Source of the DNA: Isoperla grammatica
Lineage: Eukaryota > Arthropoda > Insecta > Plecoptera > Perlodidae
Reading direction: 5' to 3'
NCBI GenBank assembly: GCA_945910005.1
Contig: OX246739.1
Coordinates: 11,506,292 to 11,570,291 of the forward strand
Length of the DNA stretch: 64,000 nucleotides
A program made the position numbers and the translations under genes. Below are positions 1-36,400 of this stretch, piece after piece. The notes under the pieces are model-generated. The model was not told the DNA's origin. It did no database searches and saw only the letters and a list, made by a program, of their open reading frames with translations. Positions within the stretch are counted from its first letter, which is position 1. Each line of letters starts with the position of its first letter.

Positions 1-3000
1 TTATAATCTCGTACCAAGTTGGTTTATTCCTGATAACTTTGATTGCAAAGCCGATCCATCACACAAACACACAGAGCGAAGCGTTCTCTCGCTCTTGGGA
101 TGTTCTCTCTCTCTCTCTCGCTTGCACGTGGCTCGCCTCAACCCTTCACACGGCACGGCCAACGCTGCCCGGTCGAGTTTACCCACTAATGCGACCAACA
201 CTTTGGCCAGTCAACTCTGGCATTCTCGCCTAGCTTCCTGCAGAAACATATTCAGTCGCACGGTTTCCAAACTAACCCTCGACCGCAGCCCGCAAACTAC
301 ACGAGGTCTCGGGGGATTCCCCACCCGCCATTCTCTCCTACCCCTCCCCACCCCTCCCCTACCCGACGCCACAGTAGAGCACAGTAATTACGCTTACAGA
401 GATCACACTACTATCCACAACGCAGTCCGAGAGAAACATCTGAATAACCAATGCACTATTCATGTTTTTAGAGGCTGCGTCAAGAGTACGAAGGTAATTA
501 AGTTGGTGAAGTGAAGAGCGCTGTTACTTGTGTAGCTTGGCCACCTCGATATCGTAAATATTTAGCAATGAAACGAGTTAACTAGATTACCGTATTTATG
601 AAATGAACATTCGTTTATCCTACTGATAAGGGGTTTATTTAGTAGAGAGCTTGCTTGCAATGCAACTTGTTTTAATGTTTAGTTTCTATTATAACATGTA
701 GACGCGCAATATCCGTAAGATGGCGACAAAACATTGCCAAGAATGACAAGAGTAGATTAAAGCATCAACATTTGTGAATATATTCGTACCGTACTTTTAA
801 AACTCTTCAAAAGTGTACACTAAAATTTCCACACTTTTGAGTACTGCAGGAGTAAACAGCTCCAGAGAAAACCGATACTCTTTCGAGGGACATTTGTCAA
901 GTGAAGGGCAGTCTACCTTACTTGGTTGGCGGTTTCCAGCTTTGATAAATCGAACATGGGTTTGAAAAATCAATGTTTTGTCGACTCTGGTGTTTACCAA
1001 TCTAAGCGAAGTGTAGATCCTATTTAAAATGATCAACCAATTCTACTATGTTCGGCTCCATCTATAAATCATTGGTATCCGTAAAACCGAAATTATTCGT
1101 TTGAATTGTACAAGCAAATTGCCAAAATATTATAAATATAATCTCATGTTGAGTGTTTCTATTGCGTTTTTTTTAGACTAAATAATATCTAATTGATAAA
1201 GTGAAAAAGTAGTAATCAAGATACAATCTTGTTTTGTGTCCGTGGGTTCGTTTAAGTCCCTCAGTGTAGAAGATTGAGCAAGTTACGATTACTAAATTAT
1301 GCACCTGCAATAATTCATGTCTGTTTGGTAAATACGAACCTTCTTAGCGATGAAACTACCCCAAGTCAAATAAAGCGCTTAATGATTTTTGAATATGTAA
1401 ACATATTGCAAGTGTAATTGAACATTTAAAAAACTCCATTTCCGTTCATTGCAACACATGGGAACGAGTAATAATTACATTCGGTACTTCCACTCGAATA
1501 CCCTGCCATGATATTGTAATATTTTCTCCTCGACATCAATATTGCAGCGAAGTCCTCTCGTTCTGTACAAAATAAAATGCATTCCATTCAGGGTTTGTTG
1601 ACGAAGCTAACAAAACGTTACACAGGCTTCGAAACGGGGACACCGAAGACTAAGCGCAAACATGCTCACAGCTGTGAATGCGGATATTGAAAAATACACC
1701 ACTTGCGTATGAAATACATGGATTGGTTCCCTGGGGTTCTACACTGCATACAGTACGTTATTAAACAGCTTTTTAAACAGCAATAAAGCATAGAGTGTAA
1801 TGCCAGATTTCCACTTTATTCCATTCGTCGTCCCACATATAATTGCAGAGTTTATTTATTCGTTTTGTTGGGAGTTTGCAGCTATGAATTTGTAATGCAA
1901 GTTTTAGCTCTACTTCCATTATGCTGCATTAAAAGATTAACTTTTGCAGACTGAAAGGAAATGAGAAATAATGTGGCTTTTGGAACATCCACTCAAAAAC
2001 GCAATAAAATAACTCCACATAATTTGTTCAAAGGGTAAAACTAGGACAGTTACAGTGGAGAAGCCTTGAGTGCTTAAGACGTGATTGAAATAAATTCCTA
2101 CGAGATCTAAGTGGGTTTTATTACACTTTACAATTCAAGCACCGCCAAAAACAAACTAATTTTTTTAACAAATGATTTGTTTGTGTACAAGGTATATACA
2201 CATAGTTTCGATTGGGCATTTGATGATGTAAAGTAAACAGCTGTAAACAAATACAATCTGTAACTTATACAGACATTTGCAGAAAAAAACGCATTTTTAA
2301 ACCCTTTCCTGGTGCTTTTAGATGAAGATCTATGTATTTAATAAGATCCACACGCATTTGTCACTCAGACGCATCCCCTATTCTTATAGATAAAAAGTTA
2401 TTCAAAATTAAGACAAGAATCTAATATCTCTTCCATACTTCCGTAGCTATAATGACGTGGTGGATGTATGTTGCTATCATGGAACAATTGACCCTAGATA
2501 CGGCAACTCGAAGAGATTTCTGATTTAATTCTTTTATATATGAAAGTTTGAAAGCCCATCGCGCATTGTTCACGGACCTCATTTCTTCTCACCTTAACTC
2601 AACAATCACAAAATACAATCATTGTTTCTCTGAACGGTCAAAGTTTGATAGAAATCGAACCGAGAAAGAGCAACTTTAAATCACCGTTAAATTACCATCA
2701 TCAATTTGTGTAATTACGCCATTCGATGCAACAGAGAACAACCACACAGTTTAACAAACCAATCACCATCACCTATCCATGCACACGTGAAACTTCCGAC
2801 AAGCCTCACTTTTGTATGCACATACATGTGTTTAATTTTACATTCTCGCGGACATACGTAATGTTATTGTGTGGTTGCGTCACAATTAACATCACAATTA
2901 ACATTACACATTGTAAATGAGAGTCGCTCTTAGCCCGTCTAGTCGACGACTGGTCGATGCATCTCACTCATCAGTATTATCACTATCAGTCACTAGAGTT

Positions 3001-3619
3001 ACCGAGGTTTTTCAGACCGGCGTGGTGCGATCGCTTCTTGTCAAAACTGATTTTAAAACCGTATCGATTTTGGTTCAAGTGGGTGCCCGTCTTAGGTTCC
3101 ATGAGAGGTGCGGAGCGGCGAGGTCATAATGCGCTGCTTGCAACAGTCAGTGATTCTACAATACTTATCGGGTTGCGTTGAAATTATTATAATCGTGACG
3201 GGACGGAAATTCACGATATGGCTATACGATATCTCACATTTTGTCGCTAATTTGTTTTTGAAAATATATCTCGTATAACTATGGTGAGTAACTTATGAAC
3301 GATGCTGTCAAAAAACTAATGATGTTCAATCCACATAGAAGTTTGTAAATATTCCAAATTTATACTTAATCGGAATCTCCGTTTAAAACCGCTATCACGA
3401 GGCAGACAAAAACCAAAACCAAAAAGTGCCATTAAAGTTGAATGGAAACGCTCTCTTTGCTCGTTCGATGAGAGCGAACATTAGATGTATAAGGAATATT
3501 TGAGAACCCAATTGAAGCATTATTAAAGCACAATTTTTGGGTGCATACGACTTCTGCTCTATAAGGGAATACACAAATTAGGGTGTTTGGTTAGTTGTGA
3601 AGGAATGCCTTGAGGACTG

Positions 3620-3710
3620 ATCCAGATTGCCGATGTCGAGAATCGAGTCCGGAACCTTTCAAAAGTAGAGTGAAATACTCTGGCACTGAGCTACCACACT
3701 CGTTTCCGGA
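3620..3710 (-). repeat. tRNA-derived SINE fragment
   Basis: On the minus strand a tRNA-like A box (TGGTAGCTCAGTG) is followed about 45 bases later by a B-box-like GGACTCGATTC. The spacing is tRNA-like but acceptor-stem pairing is not convincing, so this looks like a decayed SINE head rather than a working tRNA gene. Confidence 0.45.
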
Positions 3711-5814
3711 GATAAACTTTCCAAGCAAGCACGTCTACACTAATGTATCGATATAATATCCAATGTGATCGTATTGAAAACCTTCGATTTACTAAATAAA
3801 TACGGTTTGTATTAAAATAAAACGAGACCAAAAACCCGGTTGATATTGGTCGTGGGAGTTGTGTTGGCACAGTAGCAGGATCATGCAATCAACATGGCGC
3901 TTGTTGTCGAATAGTGCCGAGCGGGCGATATCATATGCTCCATCGGGTCTCATTTCCCTCATCGCCAGGGCAAATAACAACAAACAAATAATCATGTTTT
4001 CATACGGCCTCAGGCTCGAAACAAATTGAGGTGTAAGCCGACCGACATACAGTCCGGTTATGGTTATTGCAGCATCAGGGACGTATGTCGGCGTATTGGG
4101 CGGTCATGAAGTATTGAACATCATCAGGGCAATCATGTGTATGTTTTGTTTAATTCATCTCCCAAAAATTAACATAAAGTAGCTAGCATAAAGTGGTTAA
4201 AACTTTCATTTGCATAATAAATCCAAGAATTGAGAATTAGCGGGTGGTTTTTGTTGTGCTGTAAATTACTCTTCAAACTTGCGTCACATTTATGAGAAAT
4301 TGTTTTTTTGAACTTTTCCCTACAAAGAAAAAAATGGCAATTATCATGAAAAATTAGCAAACTTTAGCAGCTGTTATGGCGGGAAATAACAAAAACACCT
4401 GATTTGAGCATTATTCTTGTATTAACTTAGCAATAATCAGCAAACGGTAAAATGATCCCTACTCAAAAACCCTGTCAACGTTGGTTCGGAAAAGTATAAC
4501 TTTATAAAAACATGTCCTCACATTGAGCATATTTTATATTTTTACTAAATTTACGGGGCATACACATCAGTAACGTAAATGTTAACATAAAGCTGCACTC
4601 AGGAGAAATATATACAGTGCTCAGACTGGTTAACCTGTATGTTACGCTCAGAAAATACACCACAGAACTAACATCGACAATCAACTGCGGTTTCATGAGA
4701 AATGCAGCAGCAGCCAGCAGAGTACAGTAGCATTCACGATAAATCCAACACGAATACGTTCTACATTACCCGAAATCAGAGGCCAAGCAAACGTTAATTG
4801 GGTCTCAAAAGCCAAAACGAAGTGGTCCTATAAACATTTCATGTGCATCATCATCAAACAAACGCCAGTATGTGATTGAAAGATGACATGAATAACGCTT
4901 GGCAAACAAGCTAATCCCTTTGTGCTCTCATTTGAAAACAGTGGTTCGATTGCGCAACTATAGTTTTCATTATTCAATAATATAATATGCACGTTTAGTA
5001 GCACAATCATTCTGGTTTATAATATATGATATACAGTAAAGGACGTAATATTGTTTTCCTCTAATCCAAAAAGACTGTTTTGCCTGGTTATTATGATTAT
5101 TGTTATTTATTATTTTATAGCCCATGTTACACTTCAAAAAATGATGCAAAAGTTGGGCCTCTAGATCCATCCAATACATGGAACGCTTTAAATCCTAAAA
5201 TAAATAAATAAGTAAATGTACACCGCATGTACAATATGCTAACGATGAATGGCATTATTGGTGATATAAATTAAATGATGATTGTGAGAGAGATTGTCTG
5301 AATGGTATAATAATAATAATTGAAGTTTGAAATATGTTTGCAATGCTGAAAGCTCGTGACATTATATAGTGATGGTAATAGCGATGCCAATAACGACCAA
5401 TATATGTTTGCTTCCCTAACAGCCAATTTTCTTTACGTCACTCAGTCATGCATCACATTTCGTTTCCCTTCCTCAACTTGAATTATCAATAATCATATTG
5501 CAAACACCGATCAATGTGTACAAGACTCGGAGATATATGGAACAAGAACTCATAAACGTAAAAACAGTTTCAAAGAGTATAGGACATATATTATATTTCC
5601 AGATTGGCACAGACACTTTGAGAGCTCGGATGAAACATATTATAGTGAAAAACAAACAAAACAACGCTGCCAACCAACCGCGATAAACATAATTTCCGGA
5701 TTTGGAGTAAGAAAATCGATATTGCCGAGATGTATATTGTAGGCCTATAGCATTACAACGCCGCACTTCTTTTTGTTGCGCCTAACGTTTAACACGGAAA
5801 CAAAATCAACATAC

Positions 5815-5867
5815 TAAATAAATGAATGAATGAATGAATGAATGAATAAATTAATAAATGAATAAAC
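5815..5867. repeat. (AATG)n/(AAAT)n microsatellite
   Basis: Six or so tandem AATG units degenerate into AAAT-type units. Simple sequence; no coding potential. Confidence 0.9.
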
Positions 5868-7267
5868 AATATAGATATCAAGGTCATTAGTGCAGCCATG
5901 CATTTTAGAAGGGGGTAGTTTAGTTTAGTTGTTGGCTTTATGGTGGAGGTGCCGGGTACGAAACGCGGTATAAAAATAACCTTTGTATAACGCGTTTGGT
6001 TAGATAGGGCGCCTATGTGCAATAAAACTTAATCAGTTGGGGAAAAGAAATGATAATGCGCTATTAAAATGTATAGTATAAATTATTATCTAACGTGTAG
6101 TAAGTTGACTCATAAATGAAAGAATTAATTCGAATACCACGTATTTTAATGCCGCCCGCATAATATTTAACCAGTGATAGAAAAGTAGGGCCTACATCCG
6201 TATTTGGTTCTCTTTAATTGGATTTTTATAGAACTGATATAAAAATATGAACTGTTGTTAAGGGTTAATCTGTGTAATTAAATTTCTTTCTAGGTAGAAA
6301 AGATAAAATATTCAAAATGAAAATATGTGCAGGTGAAATCGTGTTCTACAAAAAAGGTTTTGCAAAATAAGAAAAACAATTGTTCGGGATTATTGAATGA
6401 TAATTACATTTCTTATAAACAGCTTATTAGTTATATTACCGAAAAGGCAGCATTTTATCACACACTAAAATGGACTAAAAGTACATTTTATTCCCGGGGT
6501 TTTTTCTTTCCAAACATTCATTACAGATAACTAATCAAACCATGCAGCATCTAATAACAGTGCTTGTTGTGTATTGGTTGCATTTCTTGTGGCCATGACG
6601 TCACTTAAACGGCCAATAATTAACCACGCTAGATAATCGACATGCGAACATTGAACATTGCATTTCACCCCTCTACCCTAACAGATTCCGACACAGTAGG
6701 CCTACATTCTTGTGCAGGCGTTGTTTGTTTAATAATTCGCAGCACTGATGCTATTAGTCGAATGAAACACGTGCGGCATAATTGTTATGGCCTGTGCAAG
6801 AATTACTACTCCATGTATTTGTAACGTTCAATGTGTGTGCGTGTATCGTTTAAGGGTGCACAACGATAAAAAAACATTTTTTCGACAATAATGGTAGACT
6901 GTAGTAGACCGTAGACTGTAATATCGAATAATTATGCAGCTTACTATACGTGGTAGTACAAACAAAAACAAATTTGAAGGGAAATAATGTCAGTTAAAAC
7001 AAATCTCATATCTAAGAAGGGAGAAACATTTTTTGTATAGTGATTATATCCCATAAAACTCATGATATTATATAGAAATATACACTCATGACTTGACTTG
7101 TAAAATACATGTCATTAAAATAAATACATACATTTGTAATTATAGTCTACGCAACTAGTTATACACAAAGGGATTTTCGGTATGGAACATTTATAAAATG
7201 TATTATCTGCTTCGTTACTATGACGGCTTCAAAGTTACCGTTTACCTAATTTCAAAAGTTACAAAAC

Positions 7268-7355
7268 CACAGCCCGAAACCGGGAATCGAACATGTAGGC
7301 CTACTTTTGCATTTGAAGCAAGAATAAGCCCACTAGACTAATGAGTCACACCCAT
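7268..7355 (-). repeat. tRNA-derived SINE
   Basis: The minus strand carries a full-consensus A box (TAGTCTAGTGG, 7330-7340) and a full-consensus B box (GTTCGATTC, near 7281-7292), the Pol III promoter pair of a Glu/Gly/Asp-type tRNA. The anticodon region contains AGGCCTAC, the common local repeat motif, and the arms do not fold into a complete cloverleaf, so it is better called a SINE than a tRNA. Confidence 0.55.
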
Positions 7356-7559
7356 TTAACCCTCTGAAAACTGTGCCTAGGCCAATATACGCACAGTTCA
7401 TCAATTCAGTGTGAAATGAAAATGGATAAAGAAAGGGCGAGGGTAGTTTTGTAGCTACTTGCGCGTGAAATGTGAATCACGAGAGGAAAAATAACACGAG
7501 GGACAAGAAATTTCACAAACCAATGAATCCGACGTGACATCTTAAACGTGTTATCACTT

Positions 7560-7715
7560 CGCGCGTCACCACGTTCGCCGATAAGCAAGGATGTGTCTAG
7601 CTAGCTAGAGTGGGGTCGCGGCGAGGGGTGGCCGATGCGCTAGAGTAGACACTCACCGCCGCCTAGCGGAGGCTCGGCGAACCCCCAAGTCAGGTCGTCG
7701 CACGGGATCCAAAAT
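7560..7715 (-). promoter_or_regulatory. CpG-rich island with a strong minus-strand splice donor
   Basis: A sharply bounded GC- and CpG-rich block in AT-rich surroundings. Read on the minus strand, a GC-rich run ends in GGCGGCG followed by gtgagt at about 7650, a near-ideal 5' splice site. This is the look of a promoter plus non-coding first exon for a gene whose other exons would lie to the left of the window. No protein is encoded here that I recognise, so the assignment is inference. Confidence 0.3.
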
Positions 7716-7995
7716 CACCATCTTATATTTTTTGGTCCGGAATCGAAACTTTTCTACGTTCCTTGGTTTATGTTAGGACTACAAGCGGAGCAATACAGAC
7801 AGCTAAATTATTTTTAAACTATACAAAAAAAAATAGCATTATAACTTTATGTTCTTCTTCTTTGTATTTTTTAAAAATTGTTTCATTGTATGGACAAAGA
7901 AAATCAAATTTGGTCCAGGTGGTACGTTTAAATGAAAGCAGTTATGAAACAATAAGCGAAAAGAGAATGAGGGTGGATATAGAAGGGTAGGAAGT

Positions 7996-8010
7996 GGGGG
8001 GGGGGGGGGG
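7996..8010. repeat. 15-base poly-G tract
   Basis: Uninterrupted run of 15 G on the plus strand. One of six long G/C homopolymers in the left 27 kb. Confidence 0.95.
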
Positions 8011-9509
8011 CGTTCTTGAAGTATGCATGACTTTGAACATCTAATTCGATTAAAATATCTAATCCCCACGACTAATACGGTGCCTATAAATGAGTAAGTG
8101 AGATAGCTGTCATTTGACGCCAAAGGGCGCAGCATGGAGGCAAATTATCTTTAGCTCCGGTAAATAAGCTCGAGAACTCACTACTAGCTCGTAATGAGTT
8201 TCCGACGTTTGCTGTAAGGAGGCGATGCCATGCAGCCAATAACCCGGTCCAATTTACCATCATAACCACTTTAATTACAACTTAATAACGTATTAACACA
8301 CCGACATTTGCAACCTAATTAAAACTGAGTTGAGTAGTCATTAGCGATCTACTTACGTTGGCTTAAAACAACTTAATTGCTTTGGAGATGTTACTTCTCG
8401 AGTTTAGCATCGTATCATATCATGTCAGGTGAGGTGACAGCGTGGATAGCTGCGTGAGTGTGTGTTGTTTTGATAACCAGCTTCCGAGGACAGGACAACA
8501 TTCAAGGCGTAACAAATCTATTTCTAAACAAGTGGGTAATCTAATAGTTACAATTCTGGGCGACTTTATCTTTATGTCATAAATTGAACAAGGAGTATAT
8601 GTCAATGATCACTTACCAGATGATAGTAAGAAATGCTCTCTGGATACTGTCATGGAACTTGCGTCATCTACTCCAGATATACTCCCTCCATACCTACCAA
8701 ATACCACGCAGTGTAAGTTAAATGATAGCATAATTTAAAAAAAAAACAATAGATTTTAACATCATAAATATGTCTGGTTAATAGTTCATTTAATTTACTG
8801 GCAAGAAGAAAGTTATTGATTATGATTATTAAAAAGGAAAATTGTCTGCAGTTAGGGTCTTGATCCACATTGACATTAACCAGTTCAACAGAAGGTCGAC
8901 ACATCGACACATTATCAAAAAGTTAAGGTATTACAAAATATACCTATCAATGTTTATAAATTCAGCATATTTGTACAAAATGTATTGCTTAGTGTTCAAG
9001 GTGCATCAATACTCTGGTACATGTTTGGTAGGGAATTTGCCAGGGGATGATGAAAAATGGATCTGAAGGAAATAATATTTACACAGTATACATTGGATCA
9101 TATGGCAATTTAATTTTGAAATTTTGGCAAAATAACATGAATTTAACAATGAGAGTTACATACATATAAATTAGGAACACAAATTTTAATGTAAGTATCC
9201 ATTGATTGATTGAATTAAGACACAGAACAGTCAAATTGATATGCAAATCATCTTTGTAACAGCAACGATCCCCAATCTGAGACTGATTTTCTTTGAGGGT
9301 TTCACCCCTATGATTTTCATTTCTTCAAATTTTGATTCGCCTTCACGTTTTTTTGTAGAAATGAAGTCTGCTTTTCTTCACTCAATTTGCCACGTCAACA
9401 TTTCTTTCCTCCTCAGCATCGAAAACTTCGCACGGAAGTATTCTTCCACTGGGTGCGTGCACGGCCATTTAATTTCACATTCACCATGCGGTGAAATTTA
9501 AGTTGAATT

Positions 9510-32192
<22,683 letters not shown>

Positions 32193-33187
32193 GATGTCAA
32201 CTCATCTTTATGCTCAAAATTTGCGTATTATCGTGCTTTTTATTTCTAGAGAAAACAGTGATATCGTATTTCCACTTCATAGGGAGTGTGTATAAAAACA
32301 ACTTTTCTGTTGCTCTTGTGTCGTGCTCGTGCGCGTGCGCATGGTGAACAGTACACACGAGCAACTTTTCAAATGTTTACCCGCTCGATTCTTCCGTTTG
32401 TTCGGAACCACGATAGTTCTAATCGTTGTTTTACCTTTGTGCATCACCTTTTACAAAAGGAATGTAACCGTGATCTAAACTCATGAATGAGGCGCCATGT
32501 GGCGTGGAGAGTGTGTGGCCCTGAGGGTCCGGTTTATCAAAATTTTGAGTTTTTTGATGACATTTGGGATGCACCACTCGGTTCACTAGGCATAGATAAA
32601 ATGAAATCAAGTTTTAAACCATTCATTCAGATTCATGTTGCTGGTACAACTATGAGAAAAAATGATAAAATATTTATTGTTTTCACAACAAAGTATTTAT
32701 TTTTGTCTTCTCTTCATAAAATGTGTTAAAACAATGTTTGTATTTTTGAACCTCTTTACATGTTAGAATATAAAACCACAATGACTCGTATTCCATAATA
32801 TTGTGGTAGGTATCTGTCAATGTATTATACCCAGTACAAAATATATTCTGTACTGTACTTATTTCACAATGGTAAGGGCTGGTTTTATTTAAAACTAACA
32901 GTTGTGCCATACAATATTAACTGTAATGTGTCGTATTTGCGTTGCGTGGTTACAGTTGAAAGTATGTTGCATTACTATGGAAATAAAAAATAAAAGTTGA
33001 AAAAACAAGTAGATGCAATGAATTTGTAATATTATCCATATTAAATTTGTAACATAATTGTATAGCGTAAAGTAACTATTTGGCCAAAATGTATGTAAGC
33101 AAACACATTGCCCATTTAGTTAAACATCATATTTGTCTTTGACAAGATTTAATTACAAAAATATAGAGTAGAGGGCTCATCCTACTG
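32193..33187. promoter_or_regulatory. Head-to-head interval between SMG5 and the kinesin-13 gene
   Basis: About 1 kb separates the two divergent start codons. It must contain both leaders and promoters or a shared one. No TATA box in a convincing position; a CpG-bearing block (about 32310-32420) is the best candidate core. No further coding exon recognised. Confidence 0.5.
32197..32205 (-). promoter_or_regulatory. Two-codon upstream ORF in SMG5 leader
   Basis: ATG AGT TGA lies in the SMG5 5' leader, its stop ending 4 bases before the main start codon. Whether the leader is transcribed this far is not shown by sequence alone. Confidence 0.4.
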
Positions 33188-33462
33188 ATGAATAGGGAAA
33201 TGGAAAGTAGGATCGATCCTCGCATGCAGTTTATTCTCGTTGGTGACGAGATCTTCATACGACGGTCGAACCGAAAAACCTTTCAAAAGGCAGAAGTTGT
33301 AAGCGTCACCCCCAAGCACGGATTCGTCAACGTGGAGTGGCGTGATAACGACGGCAACCTGTGGGGAAGAGAGGTGACTATTGGTGATGTCATCGAGTTG
33401 AATCCCCATCTCGTAGTCAGGACTCCCGAGATCACGCACGGCTCAAAGAGTTCCGTCGTCAG
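33188..33462 (+). CDS. KIF2: Kinesin-13 exon 1
   Basis: Codes residues 1-92, the KIF2-type N-terminal domain. Ends AG before gtagag; the donor lies within the first copy of a 72-bp tandem duplication. Confidence 0.8.
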
Positions 33463-36400
33463 GTAGAGTAGATGTTTACATCTCATTGTCAGGACTCCCG
33501 AGATCACACACTGCTCAAAGAGTTCCGTCGTCAGGTAGAGTAGATGTTTACATCTTGTAGTCAGGACTCAACTGGAGGTCATTCTTTTGAGCAAACCGTG
33601 CAGCACAAGCGAATGCGTGTGAATATTCATTTACAATTTATGAACAGTTGTATGTTTGGTTACAAACATTATTCAGTTATTCTAATACACTTTGTTGTCG
33701 AAGCTCTGGTTAGTGCATGAAACTACGCCAAGCAAAATCAACGAGCGAGCGACCAGGGTAAAAAAGAGTATATTTTGACAGAACGAGACGTGTTCCTGTT
33801 TATGTTGATCCCAGCCTTCCGACTAGCCACGAAAGTTTTTGCTCGCCTCATTCGCGTGCATGAGAACGGGACTAAACTTCAGTTTTAATTTTCATCAAAT
33901 TTATATGTGGATAGATATATATTATTTTGTTCTTAACACAGTGATAAATAAGTATGTTTTTCATGATAATCATCATTCACACATATTTACCTGAGTACAA
34001 GATGACTTTGAATTCAAGAAGACCCCCCATTTTCAAGAATTAAAACTGGAAAAATCATATTCATCTTCATAATCTTAATATGCAAATTTAAGAGGACCAC
34101 CGATATTTTGATTTAACTACGTGTATACAAAATGGAAATAATTATAATCTTAAATTCAGGTAAATACGGTATTGAAACTAAACAATCATCTCGATTAGCG
34201 ATGCTGCACGAAGAAGTGATTACTAATTAGCAATTATATTTTATGAAATAAAAAAAATTATATGTAATGCAACATTATTTGATTTCCAGTTACCCAGAGC
34301 AAAACGAGGCCATGACTGACCAGTTGAACAACGACGAACGGCGAACCACACCATCCAACAGCCTGGAAGCTGGTGTGAGCAATAAAGCCTGGTTGGAGGA
34401 TGTTAAAGCAAGACTAACAGAAGCACGCGCACGTGGTACAACTTTACCCAAGAATCCATTTTTATCTGACCGATACTTTCGCAGCAGGTAACGCAATCAT
34501 TATATATAGAACAGACATTAGACAGGTTACATTGTTTGTCTATTTTGCTATGTCTTTTCTCTTTATGAACATTCAAAGATATATACTGTACCTACAGTAA
34601 ATAATCATATTTTTTTTTCTTTCAGGGAAATACAAATTTTGTTCCTATTTAATCTTTAGCCTATATCCAACACTACCACACACATAAACACGTCTTGTTA
34701 CCAATTTTAGTATATAATATTTACTGCTTCTTCCTTTTTCATAAGATCTAAGTTTGTGCTCCCGTCAAATATGTGTGTTCTGACTTTAGTGAGTCGGAGA
34801 ATGGAGACGACGAAGACCAAAGTGGGGAAAGTGAAGGAACGCCCGAAACAAAACGTAAATCAACAATGCAAATGATTGGTGAAGCCTCGCAGTTCTTCAA
34901 AAACATGTTGTCAGGTGGCCCACACGAAGAAACGACCAATTTAGAGGCTTCCGAATCTCAAGAGAAGCTCTCAATCTATTACGACGACATACATTCGCCT
35001 CACTCTCATACCAACGATAGCACGCAGTATGTGTCATTTCAGCCCAGAACACTTGAAGATCCGTTCTATTCGCCATTAATGGAAGAAATGTATGCACCAC
35101 ATGCAATACACGGAAAAGAAACACGTACTCTCGAATCACTTCCTCAAAAGCGATGCACAAACTTCAATTCTCGTACAAATGAAGCACGCTCGTATACTTT
35201 GCAAAGTAAATATTCACCTACTGCGAAAAATCATAATGCATCTAATTGTAAGATGAATGCTGGAAAACCTAGCACGAATAACGTTATCATGTCTCCTAAG
35301 CGCAAGAGCGACTCGGTTCAGTTGTACAACAGGCCTGCTTCAACTAACCCCTTCACGTCACATGCCAGTAATACACGCACTAGACCGCCGACCGCCGACC
35401 CTAACATCGGAAGTAAGTCGACAAACAACAGCCACCATCTTGTATCGCCGAGCACGGCGAGTGTTCGCCCCAAACACTCGGTAGTGGAGTCGATCCAACG
35501 CTTGGAACGTGAACGCGAGCAAAGACGTCGTAAACAGGAGGCAAAGAGGGCAGAGGAGAACGCGCTCAGAATGAAAGATCCTGGAAACATTAATTGGAAA
35601 TTATCCTTGATGGTCAATGAATACAGACAGCAGATTTTGTGTGATCCCCTGAAACTGACCGACCCTGTAAAACACTCGCGCATCATTGTATGCATACGTA
35701 AACGTCCGCTAAATGCCAAAGAGATTGAAGCAAAACAAATAGATGTAATTACTATTCCAAACAAGGACTTAGTATTGGTTCATGAACCAAAAGCAAAGCT
35801 GGACCTGACTAAATATTTAGAAAATCATGCATTCAGATTTGATTATGCTTTCGATGAGAATAGTACTAACGAGATGGTGTATAAATTCACTACTAAACCG
35901 CTGATCGATACAATTTTCGAAGGCGGAACGGCAACGGTGTTTGCCTACGGCCAAACGGGAAGCGGTAAAACACACACTATGGGAGGCAATTTTATTAACG
36001 GCACCAAACAAGAATCAAATAACGGTATTTACATGAATGTTGCTAATGATATTATTAATATGCTCAGTTTAAGGGAATATGAAGAATTAGGGTTAAGGTT
36101 GTCGGTAACCTTTTTCGAGATCTACAAAGGCAGACTGTACGACTTGCTGGCGGGAAGGAACGAGATCAAAGTGATGGAAGACGTCGACCAACAGATACAG
36201 ATAGTCGGTCTCACGGAATTGTATGCCAACGGCCTGGACGAGGTGGTGTCGTTAATTCGGAGAGGGAATGCGTCGAGGACTTCGGGTAAGACGGCCATCA
36301 ATCCGATGTCGTCGCGGTCCCACTCGGTCTTCCAACTCATCCTACGTCAAGACCCCGGGGAAAACCACAGAGGACAAATCTACGGCAAGTTTTCGCTCAT

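Larger units (their letters stand above)
1..9509. other. Intergenic flank downstream of SMG5, no gene recognised
   Basis: AT-rich DNA in all six frames without a reading frame I can match to a protein family; the open frames are short and lack splice-consistent partners. It holds two tRNA-like SINE copies, an (AATG)n run, a 15-base G tract and a CpG-rich island near 7.56-7.71 kb, listed separately. An unrecognised non-coding transcript or the distal exons of a gene lying to the left cannot be excluded. Confidence 0.6.

Noticed and set aside
7268..7355. Possible functional tRNA gene
   Set aside because: A and B boxes are good but acceptor and anticodon stems do not pair and the anticodon loop contains repeat sequence.
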